Below are positions 52,977 to 62,211 of a stretch of 64,000 bases of DNA, one piece after another. Made by a program: the position numbers and the translations under genes. The first letter of the stretch is position 1, and every line of letters begins with the position of its first letter. This DNA comes from Planctomycetaceae bacterium (GTDB lineage Bacteria; Planctomycetota; Phycisphaerae; UBA1845; UTPLA1), in NCBI GenBank assembly GCA_006969385.1, contig CP030884.1, forward strand, positions 3,658,001-3,722,000. The letters run 5' to 3'. The notes below the pieces were generated by a model, which had not been told where the DNA came from, ran no database searches, and worked only from the letters and a program-made list of their open reading frames with translations.

Positions 52977-54182
52977 TTAATTCGACTCGGGCTGAACGCG
53001 TGCCGGCGCGGCCTCGGGGTTCTCAGCCAGATCGCGCAAACGCGGCAATTGCTCTTTCAATACGTCGGCCTGCGGCGACTCGGGAAAGTCGCGCATCAAC
53101 TGTTCGGCCAGATTGACGGCCTCAACGTACCGACCCTGCCGGGCGTATTCCATGATTTGGCTTTCCAGCCGCAAGCGCAGGCTGATTTCGGAGTTTTTCT
53201 CGAGCGTTGGTAGCTGCATCCGCAACGCTTCGGATTCTTCGCAATTCGGGAAGCGCTGAATAAACGTCTTGGCGGCGGCCAGCGCTTCTTCCCAACGCTT
53301 ACGCGTGGCGTACCGCTGCGCTTCGGCATACATGCGCCGCCGCTGTTCGCCTTCGAACTGTTGATATTCCTTTTCGATTCGTACCAAGAGTTGTCGCGCT
53401 TCGGGCGAATCCGGATGGCGATCGTGCAGTTGCTGGGCCACTTCCCGCGCTCGGCCCCATGCGGAAATCGCGATCAAATCCGTGACTTGTTCGCGACAGG
53501 TCTCGACATCATCGTACTCGCGCTTCTCGCGCGACGATTCGACGAAGTCCAGCAGCGCCACGGCACGCGGTTCATTGGGGAAGCGCTGTGCCAATTGCTG
53601 CGCTGCCTCGCGCGCATGGGCGAAATCGCCCGCGTGCGTCAATTCCCGAATGCGCGCTTCGCCAGTTTGAATTTCCGCGTCGGTCAGCCGCGTGCGTTTC
53701 TCGATGCGCTGCGCTTCGGTCAGCATCGACGTATCGCGAATGTCTTCGAGTAACTTCACCATATCGCGCCACGGTATATCCGCCGCGCCGCCGTCGCGCG
53801 GCGACTCCGATGATTGCTTATCGAGCGCAGAGCGATCGAAGATTTGGGTGCCATCGAGTTGGCGCAGTGCCGGCAGTTCAACTTGCTCGTATCGATGCTG
53901 TTCCAGCCGGGTGATCGCGGCGTGCAAATCGCGCAGAATGCGGAGCAGCGCGCTCAGCCCGACGAACAGACCGCCACACACAATCGCCGCGGCGACGTAC
54001 AGGATAAACAGCCCCGTGCGCGTCAGCAATTCGCCGTCGGGCGCGGCGCGGCCTGCAATTTGTGCGCCGCCGCCCGCCATCACCAAAATCAACACGACCA
54101 ATCCCATCCAACGCAAGATCGTAGCGGTCACGCTGCGGCGGGGTGGTTGCGGCGGTTTCGTCTGGGAAGACGATTCTGGCAT
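52977..54182 (-). CDS. Membrane protein with coiled-coil and TPR-like repeats
   Basis: 401 residues. Two N-terminal helices (about 24-44 and 56-80), then a long helical cytoplasmic or periplasmic part with repeated alpha-hairpins: ...AREAAQQLAQRFPNEPRAVALL, ...AREVAQQLHDRHPDSPEARQLL, ...ALAAAKTFIQRFPNCEESEAL and ...AVNLAEQLMRDFPESPQADVL. These are tetratricopeptide-like units, so it probably binds other proteins. No family name recognised. Confidence 0.75.
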   Translation of the reverse strand: MPESSSQTKPPQPPRRSVTATILRWMGLVVLILVMAGGGAQIAGRAAPDGELLTRTGLFILYVAAAIVCGGLFVGLSALLRILRDLHAAITRLEQHRYEQVELPALRQLDGTQIFDRSALDKQSSESPRDGGAADIPWRDMVKLLEDIRDTSMLTEAQRIEKRTRLTDAEIQTGEARIRELTHAGDFAHAREAAQQLAQRFPNEPRAVALLDFVESSREKREYDDVETCREQVTDLIAISAWGRAREVAQQLHDRHPDSPEARQLLVRIEKEYQQFEGEQRRRMYAEAQRYATRKRWEEALAAAKTFIQRFPNCEESEALRMQLPTLEKNSEISLRLRLESQIMEYARQGRYVEAVNLAEQLMRDFPESPQADVLKEQLPRLRDLAENPEAAPARVQPESN

Positions 54183-54361
54183 GCTTCAACTCGTCCTGCT
54201 TGGTGATGATGTTTACTGGGTGGGTGGTGTGCTGCTCGCGCGCAGCTCTCTTTATTATTGAACGCTCGGGTTCCTTATTCAAGAAAATTTCCATCCCCGA
54301 TCTTGAAGCCGCCGTCGAAACATGGTGCGGCCCAAACAAGGGTCCGGTAGCATTCCGAAGC

Positions 54362-55672
54362 ATGAACTCTCCAGACCCACTGCCGCTTCCGCTGATGAAT
54401 AGCCCCCTCAACGCCACGGTCGAATTGCCCGGCAGCAAGTCGCTCACCAATCGCGTTTTGCTGCTGGCCGCGTTGGCCGACGGCACGTCGCGTTTCGATA
54501 ACGTGTTAATTGCCGACGACACACGTCTGATGGTGCAGGCCCTGCGCTCATTGGGCGTCAGCGTGCAGTGTGACGAAATCAACGGCAAAGCAATCGTGCA
54601 AGGTTGCTCGGGGCTATGGCCCAACGATGAGGCCGTACTCGATGCGGGACATGCCGGCACGGTCGCGCGATTTATGACGGCGGCCTGTTGTATCGGTCGT
54701 GGCCAATATCGCATCGACGGTAGCCCGCGCATGCGCGAGCGGCCGCTGCGCCCATTGATTGCCGCCCTGCGTGAGTTGGGGGCGTATGTGAATTGCGAAG
54801 GTCAGGAAGGGCACCTGCCGCTGGCTATCGCCGGACGTGGATTGCGCGGCAAGACGGTCACGATTCCCGGCGTGATCTCGAGCCAGTTTATTTCGGCGCT
54901 CCTGCTCGTTGCGCCGTTGGCTCAGGGCGATGTGTTGCTGGCCTTAGAAGAGCCGCCACCCAGCAAGCCGTACATCGGGTTAACCTTAAAGGCCATGGAA
55001 TCATTCGGCGTCGGCGTGGCCGAACACGACATGCAAAAGTTCATCGTGCCCGCACCGCAGGCGTATCGTGCGACGAAGATGGCCATCGAGCCCGACGCGT
55101 CGGCGGCTTCCTACTTCTGGGGCGCGGCGGCGTTGGCGGGCGGTCGTGTGGAAGTGCGTGGCTTGAGCAAAGCGAGTTGGCAAGGGGATGTCGGCTTCGC
55201 TGGTGTTCTTGGCGAGATGGGCTGCCGGATTGAATACGTGGACGACGCGATCGCCGTTACAGGGCCGGAGGATGGCAAGCTGCGCGGCGTGGATGTCGAC
55301 CTGGAAGCCATGCCCGATGTTGCGCAAACGCTAGCTGTTATCGCCGCCTTTGCTGAGGGTCCGACCGTGATGCGCAACGTCGGCAATCTGCGCGTGAAAG
55401 AGACCGACCGATTAACGGCTGTGGTCAACGAACTCGGCAAGATGAACGTGAGGGCGACTGTCGAAGATGAGCGCGATTTACACGTGACACCGCCAAGCGA
55501 TGGGGCGGTGCGGGCCGGGCGCATTGCAACTTATAACGATCATCGCATGGCCATGAGTTTCACATTGGCGTCAACGCGGTTGGAAAACATGGAAATCGAA
55601 GATCCGCAATGCGTAAGCAAAACGCTGCCCGATTTCTTCGATCGATGGCAGCGTTTGTGGAATCCAAAATAA
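54362..55672 (+). CDS. aroA: 3-phosphoshikimate 1-carboxyvinyltransferase (EPSP synthase)
   Basis: 436 residues, sixth step of the shikimate pathway. PEP and shikimate-site motifs are clear: LPGSKSLTNR near 25, DAGHAGTVARFM near 92, SPRMRERPL near 122, and NLRVKETDRL with YNDHRMAMSF near the C-terminus. The start at 54362 gives a normal N-terminus, whereas 54143 would overlap the divergent gene. No other aromatic genes are near. Confidence 0.95.
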   Translation: MNSPDPLPLPLMNSPLNATVELPGSKSLTNRVLLLAALADGTSRFDNVLIADDTRLMVQALRSLGVSVQCDEINGKAIVQGCSGLWPNDEAVLDAGHAGTVARFMTAACCIGRGQYRIDGSPRMRERPLRPLIAALRELGAYVNCEGQEGHLPLAIAGRGLRGKTVTIPGVISSQFISALLLVAPLAQGDVLLALEEPPPSKPYIGLTLKAMESFGVGVAEHDMQKFIVPAPQAYRATKMAIEPDASAASYFWGAAALAGGRVEVRGLSKASWQGDVGFAGVLGEMGCRIEYVDDAIAVTGPEDGKLRGVDVDLEAMPDVAQTLAVIAAFAEGPTVMRNVGNLRVKETDRLTAVVNELGKMNVRATVEDERDLHVTPPSDGAVRAGRIATYNDHRMAMSFTLASTRLENMEIEDPQCVSKTLPDFFDRWQRLWNPK

Positions 55673-55903
55673 GACGCGCCGAGTGTTGAGGCGGCAACCC
55701 TACCGGTAGTTTTGTGATCGAAGCATCACAAGCGCACAGCATGGGTGCTCGTCAGTCAGGTTGCGGAACCCTCAAGCGAGGTGTTACTCCGCTTAGCGCC
55801 CCTTGCACTCGAAGCGTCTAATATCAACGTACCTTACCGATTGCGAAATGCAAAAATATTTTTTGGAATCGCGCAAGTCGCGCAAATTTTTCGCATTACG
55901 CGT

Positions 55904-58468
55904 TCAAGGCGTGATCAAGGTGTCGATAGCGGCCTGCTTCTCGGTGGGGCTCGCCTCGGCGGCATAGCCGGTCCAACCGGGTTTTAGCTTCTTTGCAATC
56001 GCCACGAGCGCGGCTTCATTCGTTGCTGGCCGTGTCGTCGCACCTGACGTATCTACCGCATAAATCTTGCTGAGCTCTTGATGCACCTGCAATAGCACAA
56101 ACCGAGGGTCGAATATCGATAGGTTTGCCGGAACGGTGTCTTCGCTCATTGCCTTTTTCAGCATGGCGTTGATCAGTTCGGCACGACGCGTGTTGATGCG
56201 ATTGTCGAGAGCTTGCAAAGGTGGAATGCCGCCTTCGATGCCGGCCGCCAGTGTACGAAGTGATGCGGCGGCCGATTCGATGTTCTTGAATGCATCGATG
56301 TCTTCAACGCTGGATAGCTGCTCGATGAATCGCGGCACGATATTGCTAATGACGGCTTGGGCACGCGGCGTCAGGGCATTCGTGCCGTTGCCCTGCACAG
56401 TCGCCAAATGTTCCAAGGCGGTCTCGGATTGGTTGGTCGCGAATGCCAATTCGACGATTTTTCCGTCGAGCGCAGCCGTCGCTTCCGTGTCATCGACGTT
56501 CACCAAATTGGCTGCTTCGAGATAAGCGCCCAGCGCCGCCGCGGGTTCGTTTTTCGCGACGAGCAACTCTGCCAATTGGATGTTGATTCGATACTTCTGT
56601 GCATCGCTAAGCGCCTGCATCGATGCACGCTGGGCCTTCAATAGTCGAATCAACCCGATACGTCGCGCCCGCGTGGTAACGTCGTCGTGCGCTTCGTAGG
56701 TTGTCGTTAAGGCCAATTGAGCTTCCACGGGCAGGCGCTCGAAGACATTCTTTGCCGCAAGCCAAGTAGCCTCTTGCACCTGTGTATTCGATTCGACTTC
56801 CGGGTTCGATCGTCGCGCAAGGCGCGAGAAATCGCTCTCGATGGTGGCGATGCGCCCCATGGCCGTGATGGTCGCCGTGCGGACGGTTTGATTGCCGTCT
56901 TGCAACAACGCGCGCAGTCGCTCGATCGTCGGCTCGCCATCGATATTCGCCAGCGCGGCAATCGCTTGCACGCGTATTGATTCTTCGAACTTAGCTTCCG
57001 TCGCCTCGATCAATAACGGGCGAAACGCCTCAGCACCAATACGGCCCATAGCTTCCAACAATGCGATGTGCGTGCCGATGGGAGCGTCTTTAACATGAAC
57101 GTATGCGGCAATGATGGCGTCGACCACGCGCTGCGTGGCGTCGGGCTCCAAGTTGCCCTTACGCGCCAACTGGCTGAGCGCGGAAATCGCTGCCGACAGG
57201 CTGCCATCCGGATCGCTCGCCACATAGTCGAGCAGTGGGGCTATCGCCGCCGGGTCGTCCAGCCGCCCCAGCGCGTTTATGATCGCGTTGCGACACTTCA
57301 AACTCTCTTCCGTCGCCATCGCTTCCAGCAATACCGGCAGCGCCTGCTTGATACGAAGGTTGCCGATGAGCGTGGCCGCGCGCGCGCGAACGTTTTTGTT
57401 GCTATCGCCAAGACGCCGCAATAACTCTTCCCGCGCGGGCTGCGGTACTTCTTTCTGATCGATCACCATCGCGTCGATCAAGTCGAAACCCAGCAACCGA
57501 AGTTCGAGCATGGGCGCTTTCAACAGACTCACCAAGCGCGCCGCCCGCTCTGCTTCAGACGCGGCCAGATAAAACTCACGGTGGGTATCCACGAGCCTTG
57601 TCATCAACTCGGCGTTGCGTTTTCTAGCTTTCTGTAACTGCGCGAGTCGGCGTTGGGCAACCTCGGCCAACCACTGCGTCTCAGGCAATGTGCGATTGGC
57701 CTTCCACCATTCCTTTGCTTCGGCAACATCATCAAACGGTATCGCCGCAAGTTGGCCAAACTGCGAAACCGCTTCGTTCGCGAGTTTGGAATCGTCGTGG
57801 TCGAGCATGTCGGCAACGATAGTGGCCGTACCGATCGATTCATCGGCTTGCACCGAGGCGCGCAGCACCATGCGCTGTTGCTCAACGCTGCCATCCGCAT
57901 CGTTGAGCTGTCGTCGGCACTCCGCATGTAACAACGTCGTAGGATAGCGCCGCAACACATCTATCAAACCCGCGTCCGTCGCTGCCTTTGCATTGGGAAT
58001 GCCACTCAGCAGCGCGGGAAGCAACTCCGGCGGTGCGGCCGTCGCGTTGCCCAACGCTGAGATGACTGCCTCCCGCGCGTGTGGCTTTTCAGAATCGACC
58101 AGTGCCGCCGCAAGCAGGGGGTAAGCCTCGTCCGGCCCCAACTGCAACAATTGGGCCGCGGCCGCCTCCCGTTCTTCCGCGGTGGCGGCGGTGCGGAGCG
58201 CTTCAGCCAGCGCCGCGCCCGAGGACCCACGCTCAACCGGCTGCGATTCCGAGGCAGGTGGCGGGTTCGCATTGGCGAAACTGGCACCGCCAGCGAGGCC
58301 CAGCGCCAGCGTCAGGCAGACCGCACAGGCCTGAATCGCCCCGGTAAAATCCTGTCGAAATATATATAAGTATCTTTTTTTCAATGCTTTACGGTAACCT
58401 AAGTGTTCGTTGTTCGGTGCGGTGTCCCGTCCTCTTTTCTTCGGCTCGTCAAGCGCTCTTAACGCCAT
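55904..58468 (-). CDS. Large exported HEAT-repeat protein
   Basis: 854 residues. A hydrophobic signal segment (about 44-66, to SFANA) follows a long basic N-terminus, so translation may really begin later, for example at a TTG at 58384. The rest is alpha-helical, with HEAT units such as AREAVISALGNA, RARAATLIGNLRIKQALPVLLEAM, KCRNAIINALGRLDDPAAIAPLL, RVQAIAALANIDGEPTIERLRALL and RTATITAMGRIATI. Likely a secreted or periplasmic scaffold. No enzyme domain seen. Confidence 0.8.
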   Translation of the reverse strand: MALRALDEPKKRGRDTAPNNEHLGYRKALKKRYLYIFRQDFTGAIQACAVCLTLALGLAGGASFANANPPPASESQPVERGSSGAALAEALRTAATAEEREAAAAQLLQLGPDEAYPLLAAALVDSEKPHAREAVISALGNATAAPPELLPALLSGIPNAKAATDAGLIDVLRRYPTTLLHAECRRQLNDADGSVEQQRMVLRASVQADESIGTATIVADMLDHDDSKLANEAVSQFGQLAAIPFDDVAEAKEWWKANRTLPETQWLAEVAQRRLAQLQKARKRNAELMTRLVDTHREFYLAASEAERAARLVSLLKAPMLELRLLGFDLIDAMVIDQKEVPQPAREELLRRLGDSNKNVRARAATLIGNLRIKQALPVLLEAMATEESLKCRNAIINALGRLDDPAAIAPLLDYVASDPDGSLSAAISALSQLARKGNLEPDATQRVVDAIIAAYVHVKDAPIGTHIALLEAMGRIGAEAFRPLLIEATEAKFEESIRVQAIAALANIDGEPTIERLRALLQDGNQTVRTATITAMGRIATIESDFSRLARRSNPEVESNTQVQEATWLAAKNVFERLPVEAQLALTTTYEAHDDVTTRARRIGLIRLLKAQRASMQALSDAQKYRINIQLAELLVAKNEPAAALGAYLEAANLVNVDDTEATAALDGKIVELAFATNQSETALEHLATVQGNGTNALTPRAQAVISNIVPRFIEQLSSVEDIDAFKNIESAAASLRTLAAGIEGGIPPLQALDNRINTRRAELINAMLKKAMSEDTVPANLSIFDPRFVLLQVHQELSKIYAVDTSGATTRPATNEAALVAIAKKLKPGWTGYAAEASPTEKQAAIDTLITP

Positions 58469-58587
58469 AATGTAACGTGATATACAAACGCGTGCGGCCG
58501 CGCTGCGAATAAATCCCCGCGCCGCAAAACTTTACCAATCGTGACCCCGACCGACCGACATTTGGCAAATACCTGCCAGAATCACGG

Positions 58588-58614
58588 TTGACGTCATTTT
58601 GGGACGTGTAGAAT
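58588..58614 (+). promoter_or_regulatory. Candidate promoter
   Basis: TTGACG (58588-58593), 15-nt spacer, TAGAAT (58609-58614), 200 bp before the start at 58814. The spacing is short. The following leader contains the hairpin-forming gggtgcaactgtgcaaccc near 58638. The 345-bp gap 58469-58813 shows no other gene. Confidence 0.4.
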
Positions 58615-58813
58615 TGAGTATGAACCGACATCCTTCGGGTGCAACTGTGCAACCCGACGGTGAATAACCGATGGGTCCAATAGTGACGGTCGGTGCAGCC
58701 ACGACCGTGGCCGTTTGCAACCCGCCGCTGCGGAACGGGTAGCAATAACTGGAAACGGACGTTCGGACGCGAGCACCAATGGTGGGCTCGCCCCCAACGA
58801 GGTGCATAACGCT

Positions 58814-60118
58814 ATGACGCGAGAGAACGATTACAAACAAACCCATCAGGCGTGGATGCTGCGCTTGCTGCTGGCGGCCGGCATCGCCATGTTGGCCACC
58901 GATCCGAGCTTCGCTCAGGACAAAGACGGCAAGCAAAATGCGGACGGCACGCCGGCAACGGCTCAAACCCATCCCGAGAGCCCGATGCTCTGGGACACCG
59001 AAGCGATGATGAATCAGGCGGTCGATCAGATTTCGCGCCGCTACAACCTGAACGATCAACAGAAGGAATACACCCGCTTGCTATTGGTCAGCCGCGTGCG
59101 GGCGTTTCTCGACGAGCACGAAATGGAAGTGCGTCAGTTGCTGCAGGAATCAATCGAGATGCGCACCGGCCAGCGACCTGCAGATGCCGTCGCGCTACAA
59201 GTTTGGGCCAATCGCGCCTTGCCGCTTTATCAGGAAGCTTCCAAGGCGATTTTGGAAGGCAACGAAGAGTGGTCCGTCATTCTCGACGAAGAGCAAAAAA
59301 AGATTCACGACCGCGACATGGCGACGATGCAGCGCAGCTTCAAGAACGCCACCGAAACGATGGGCACGTGGCAGGAAGGCAAGGGCAAACTGCCGACCGT
59401 CGCGGGTGGTAAGAAGGTGGAGCAGAACGCCCGCACGGTTAACGCGAACGGCGACGATCAAACCATGGGAGCCGTCTCGACCGATCCGCAGCCAACGCGC
59501 GTGATCAAGTTGGAAGACAACTGGCTGGCGTACGTGAACGCGTTCATCAATACCTATTCGCTGGAAGGCAAGGACGAAGTCAGCGCCCGCGACAAGATTT
59601 TGAAGGACATGTACGCCCAGGCGCGCAAGTATCGCGAATTGAACAAGCGTCAGTTCGACAAGTTGGAAACGCGCCAGAGAGGTGCCGCCAAGGATAGGAC
59701 GATTCGCATTCACGACGTGCTCAAGCAAAAGAAGCAACTCGAGTTGCCGATTCGCGAGATGTTTGTGAAGCTCGATAAGCGCCTGCGTCGCTTGCCGACG
59801 GCCGAGCAATTCGCCAACGCCGACGCGGATCAAAAGAAGAAGCTCGAAGAGTATTACAAGGCGCTGGCGGGTGACGCCGTTACCGATGAGGCGGCCACGC
59901 GGCGTTCCAAGAAGTCAGACGAACCGGATGCATCGAAGACCGACGCTCCGAAGAAAGACGCAGAGTCGGATAAGGCCGAGCCTAAAGCGGAGCCGCCCAA
60001 GAAGGATGAACCCGCCCCCGCTAAGGAAGGCGACAAGCCGGCCGTTGAAGAAAAGGCCCCGGAAAAGCCCAAGGCTGAGGCGGGCGAGAAAAAGACCGAC
60101 GAAGAGGCAGTGGCGTAA
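58814..60118 (+). CDS. Exported Lys/Glu-rich protein of unknown function
   Basis: 434 residues. A signal peptide begins near residue 15 (MLRLLLAAGIAMLATDPSFAQ), so the start may be 58814 or 58856. The central part is helical with RRYNLNDQQKEYTRLLL, YLN-like and IRIHDVLKQKKQLE segments that I do not recognise. The last 90 residues are a disordered Lys/Glu/Ala/Pro-rich tail. The gene ends at a clear terminator, so it may be monocistronic. Confidence 0.75.
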   Translation: MTRENDYKQTHQAWMLRLLLAAGIAMLATDPSFAQDKDGKQNADGTPATAQTHPESPMLWDTEAMMNQAVDQISRRYNLNDQQKEYTRLLLVSRVRAFLDEHEMEVRQLLQESIEMRTGQRPADAVALQVWANRALPLYQEASKAILEGNEEWSVILDEEQKKIHDRDMATMQRSFKNATETMGTWQEGKGKLPTVAGGKKVEQNARTVNANGDDQTMGAVSTDPQPTRVIKLEDNWLAYVNAFINTYSLEGKDEVSARDKILKDMYAQARKYRELNKRQFDKLETRQRGAAKDRTIRIHDVLKQKKQLELPIREMFVKLDKRLRRLPTAEQFANADADQKKKLEEYYKALAGDAVTDEAATRRSKKSDEPDASKTDAPKKDAESDKAEPKAEPPKKDEPAPAKEGDKPAVEEKAPEKPKAEAGEKKTDEEAVA

Positions 60119-60147
60119 CTTCTCAGCTAACTCGCTAATTCGGAACG

Positions 60148-60175
60148 AAAACGCTCGCTATATGCGGGCGTTTTT
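60148..60175. terminator. Intrinsic terminator
   Basis: AAAACGCTCGC, loop TATAT, GCGGGCGTTTT with one wobble or mismatch, then more T. It lies just after the gene ending at 60118 and faces the convergent TrkA-N gene, so it may serve both. Confidence 0.82.
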
Positions 60176-60181
60176 TATGCA

Positions 60182-60607
60182 TTAGACATTTGTCTTCGTC
60201 ATATATTGATCGATGCGGTTGTAAAACTCGTGCGCCACCGCCTGCTCGGCGACGATGACTTCATCGGCGCCGTTCTTGAGGGCTTTGAATCCGCTCGATG
60301 TATAACGCGTGGACGCGATGATATGAATCTCGGGCCGCAGGCAATGGGCCACGGCGGTCGCCTCGATCGCATCTGCTTCATCGGGGATCGACAGCGCCAG
60401 CACCTGTGCCGACATCACGCCGGCGGCGCGCAATACGGATTCATCGGCGACGGAACCGTGATAGATTTCAACGCCCAGTGCCGCCTGCGTTTCGCACGTG
60501 TGCGGGTTCATTTCGATAACGCAAAACGGCAGACCGCGTTGCGTGAGATACTCGGCAATGAACCGACCGCCCACGCCAAAGCCGGCGATGATGACATGAT
60601 CCTGCAC
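60182..60607 (-). CDS. Stand-alone TrkA-N (RCK-type) NAD-binding protein
   Basis: 141 residues. Rossmann nucleotide-binding motif GFGVGGRFIAEYL near residue 9, then CVIEMNPHTCE, VEIYHGSVADESVLRAAGV and HIIASTRY, typical of the TrkA-N domain found in potassium channel and transporter regulators. There is no C-terminal TrkA-C domain and no transporter next to it. It probably acts as a partner of a channel encoded elsewhere. Confidence 0.85.
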   Translation of the reverse strand: MQDHVIIAGFGVGGRFIAEYLTQRGLPFCVIEMNPHTCETQAALGVEIYHGSVADESVLRAAGVMSAQVLALSIPDEADAIEATAVAHCLRPEIHIIASTRYTSSGFKALKNGADEVIVAEQAVAHEFYNRIDQYMTKTNV

Positions 60608-60775
60608 GGTAAGCCTCCGGATGTTTAAGACGATGGTATGGTAAGTTGTTCCCGCGAATCATGTAAGCAGCGCGGGGCGCAACGCCTTCAGCATTGAAGC
60701 GACGCGGGGCAAGCCTGCGACCCAGCGTTGCCGCGTGTTTACGCAACAGCCATCACCAACCAAAATAGCCCGCCA

Positions 60776-61624
60776 ATGCCGGACGCCCCTCGTCCATCTC
60801 GTCGCCGTGGCGGTCCGCCGATTGTCTCGGGGATCGTCAATCTCTATAAGCCGCGCTGGGAGAGTTCGGCGCAGTATGTGTACAAGCTGCGCGGCGTGTA
60901 TGGCGAGCGCAAGGTCGGCCATGCGGGCACGCTCGATCCGTTTGCCGACGGCGTGGTGATCGGTTGCATCGGGCGCGGCACGAAGCTCGTCGAACAAATC
61001 ATGACGCTGCCTAAGCGCTATCACACGACGCTGCAATTGGGCGTAACCAATGGCAGCTTCGATCCCGAACAGCCCTTCGAGCCGGTCGAAGGCGCGACGC
61101 CTTGCACGAGTAAGGATTTGGAAGCTGTCTTAACAAATATGCGAGGTGAGATCGATCAGGCACCACCGGCGTTTAGCGCGGTCAAAATCGACGGGCGACC
61201 GTCGTATCGCATGGCGCGCAAGGGTGACGACGGTGATCGTCCGATGAAGCGCGTGATGATTTATCGCAATGAGATCGTGCGCTTCGAATGGCCGCACGTG
61301 GAGTTGGAGATTACCTGCGGTCGCGGTACGTATATTCGCGCGATCGCGCGCGATATCGGTAAGGCGTTGGGCTGTGGGGCCGTCTGCGAAACGCTTACGC
61401 GTACTGCGGTGGGACCGTTTCGGGTGGAAAAGTCGCTACGGTTGGGGCAATTAGGAGAGGATGACGCAGGTAAGCCGGGACGCGTCTTTGGCGGTGTGGT
61501 GCGTGTAGTCGATGAGCAGGATCGCGACGACGACGATACACAAGACGTGGCGAAGTTCTTATTGAGCGTGGAAGCGGCGAAAGAGAAGATGGCGGCATAT
61601 CGGGTTGACGATGAGTGCCATTGA
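60776..61624 (+). CDS. truB: tRNA pseudouridine55 synthase
   Basis: 282 residues. Catalytic Asp in GHAGTLDPFADG near residue 53 (the family has GHTGTLDP, so T is replaced by A here). SGIVNLYKPRWESS and PPAFSAVKIDGRPSY, and the CGRGTYIRAIARDIG block near 185 are typical. It makes pseudouridine 55 in the T-loop of tRNAs. Start at 60776; earlier in-frame start at 60728 would add 16 poor residues. Confidence 0.93.
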   Translation: MPDAPRPSRRRGGPPIVSGIVNLYKPRWESSAQYVYKLRGVYGERKVGHAGTLDPFADGVVIGCIGRGTKLVEQIMTLPKRYHTTLQLGVTNGSFDPEQPFEPVEGATPCTSKDLEAVLTNMRGEIDQAPPAFSAVKIDGRPSYRMARKGDDGDRPMKRVMIYRNEIVRFEWPHVELEITCGRGTYIRAIARDIGKALGCGAVCETLTRTAVGPFRVEKSLRLGQLGEDDAGKPGRVFGGVVRVVDEQDRDDDDTQDVAKFLLSVEAAKEKMAAYRVDDECH

Positions 61625-61659
61625 GAGGGCAAAACGGGCTTGTGTGAAACGTGCTTGTG

Positions 61660-61857
61660 CATCAGCCGAAGGCTGATGTCAGAGCCGCGCCCGTCAGGAA
61701 GCGGTGCGTATCTGAAGTCGCGGGGTCTTTCGGCATGACACGACGATGCCCGATTGAATACTCTCGGAAGAAACTTGAACCATGATGGCGCATGATTGTA
61801 TTGCTTTGTGCTCCCGCGACGTCCTGCGCACACCGCTTCCTGACTGGCGCGGCTCTG
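61660..61857. repeat. Inverted pair of GCGCCCGTCAGGAAGC repeats plus hairpin
   Basis: CATCAGCCgaaGGCTGATG (61660-61678) is followed by cagagccgcgcccgtcagga with agcggt (61680-61705) and, inverted, accgcttcctgactggcgcg with gctctg at 61832-61857. Both match the unit at 764-789. The gap between truB and the DUF4286-like gene is 276 bp and holds no other gene. Confidence 0.8.
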
Positions 61858-61900
61858 ATCGTGCCATGGCTTCGATGTTATACCGCTCAGTGAATGCGTA

Positions 61901-62209
61901 TTAGCGCGGAAGATGTATCGCACCCGTGCGGCGCGTGTAGCTGATTTGGGTTTCGTTAAACAACGCGCGGCCTTCGTCACGCAGGCGCGGTGCGTGGTCG
62001 GCCAGATAGGCGTCGAGTGCCGCGCGCGAGGCGAATTCGTACTGCACCGCGTACGCCCGCGTGCCGTCGTTGGTATCGACCTGCACCAAACGGCCGCGCT
62101 CGGCACCGGCAGCGACGACGTCGGCGATGTGTTGATTGAGAATCCAATCGACCCAGCCTTGCTCGACGGCGGCGTCGTGGATGGTGGCGGTGACTTCGTA
62201 AAGGTGCAT
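61901..62209 (-). CDS. DUF4286-like protein
   Basis: 102 residues: YEVTATI near the start, a WVDWILNQHIADV segment, the VQYEFASRAALDAYLADHAPRLR block and YTRRTG near the end, which match the DUF4286 family. Its function is unknown. It begins 2 bp after the RluA-family gene on the same strand, so the two are probably one operon. Confidence 0.8.
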   Translation of the reverse strand: MHLYEVTATIHDAAVEQGWVDWILNQHIADVVAAGAERGRLVQVDTNDGTRAYAVQYEFASRAALDAYLADHAPRLRDEGRALFNETQISYTRRTGAIHLPR

Positions 62210-62211
62210 TA

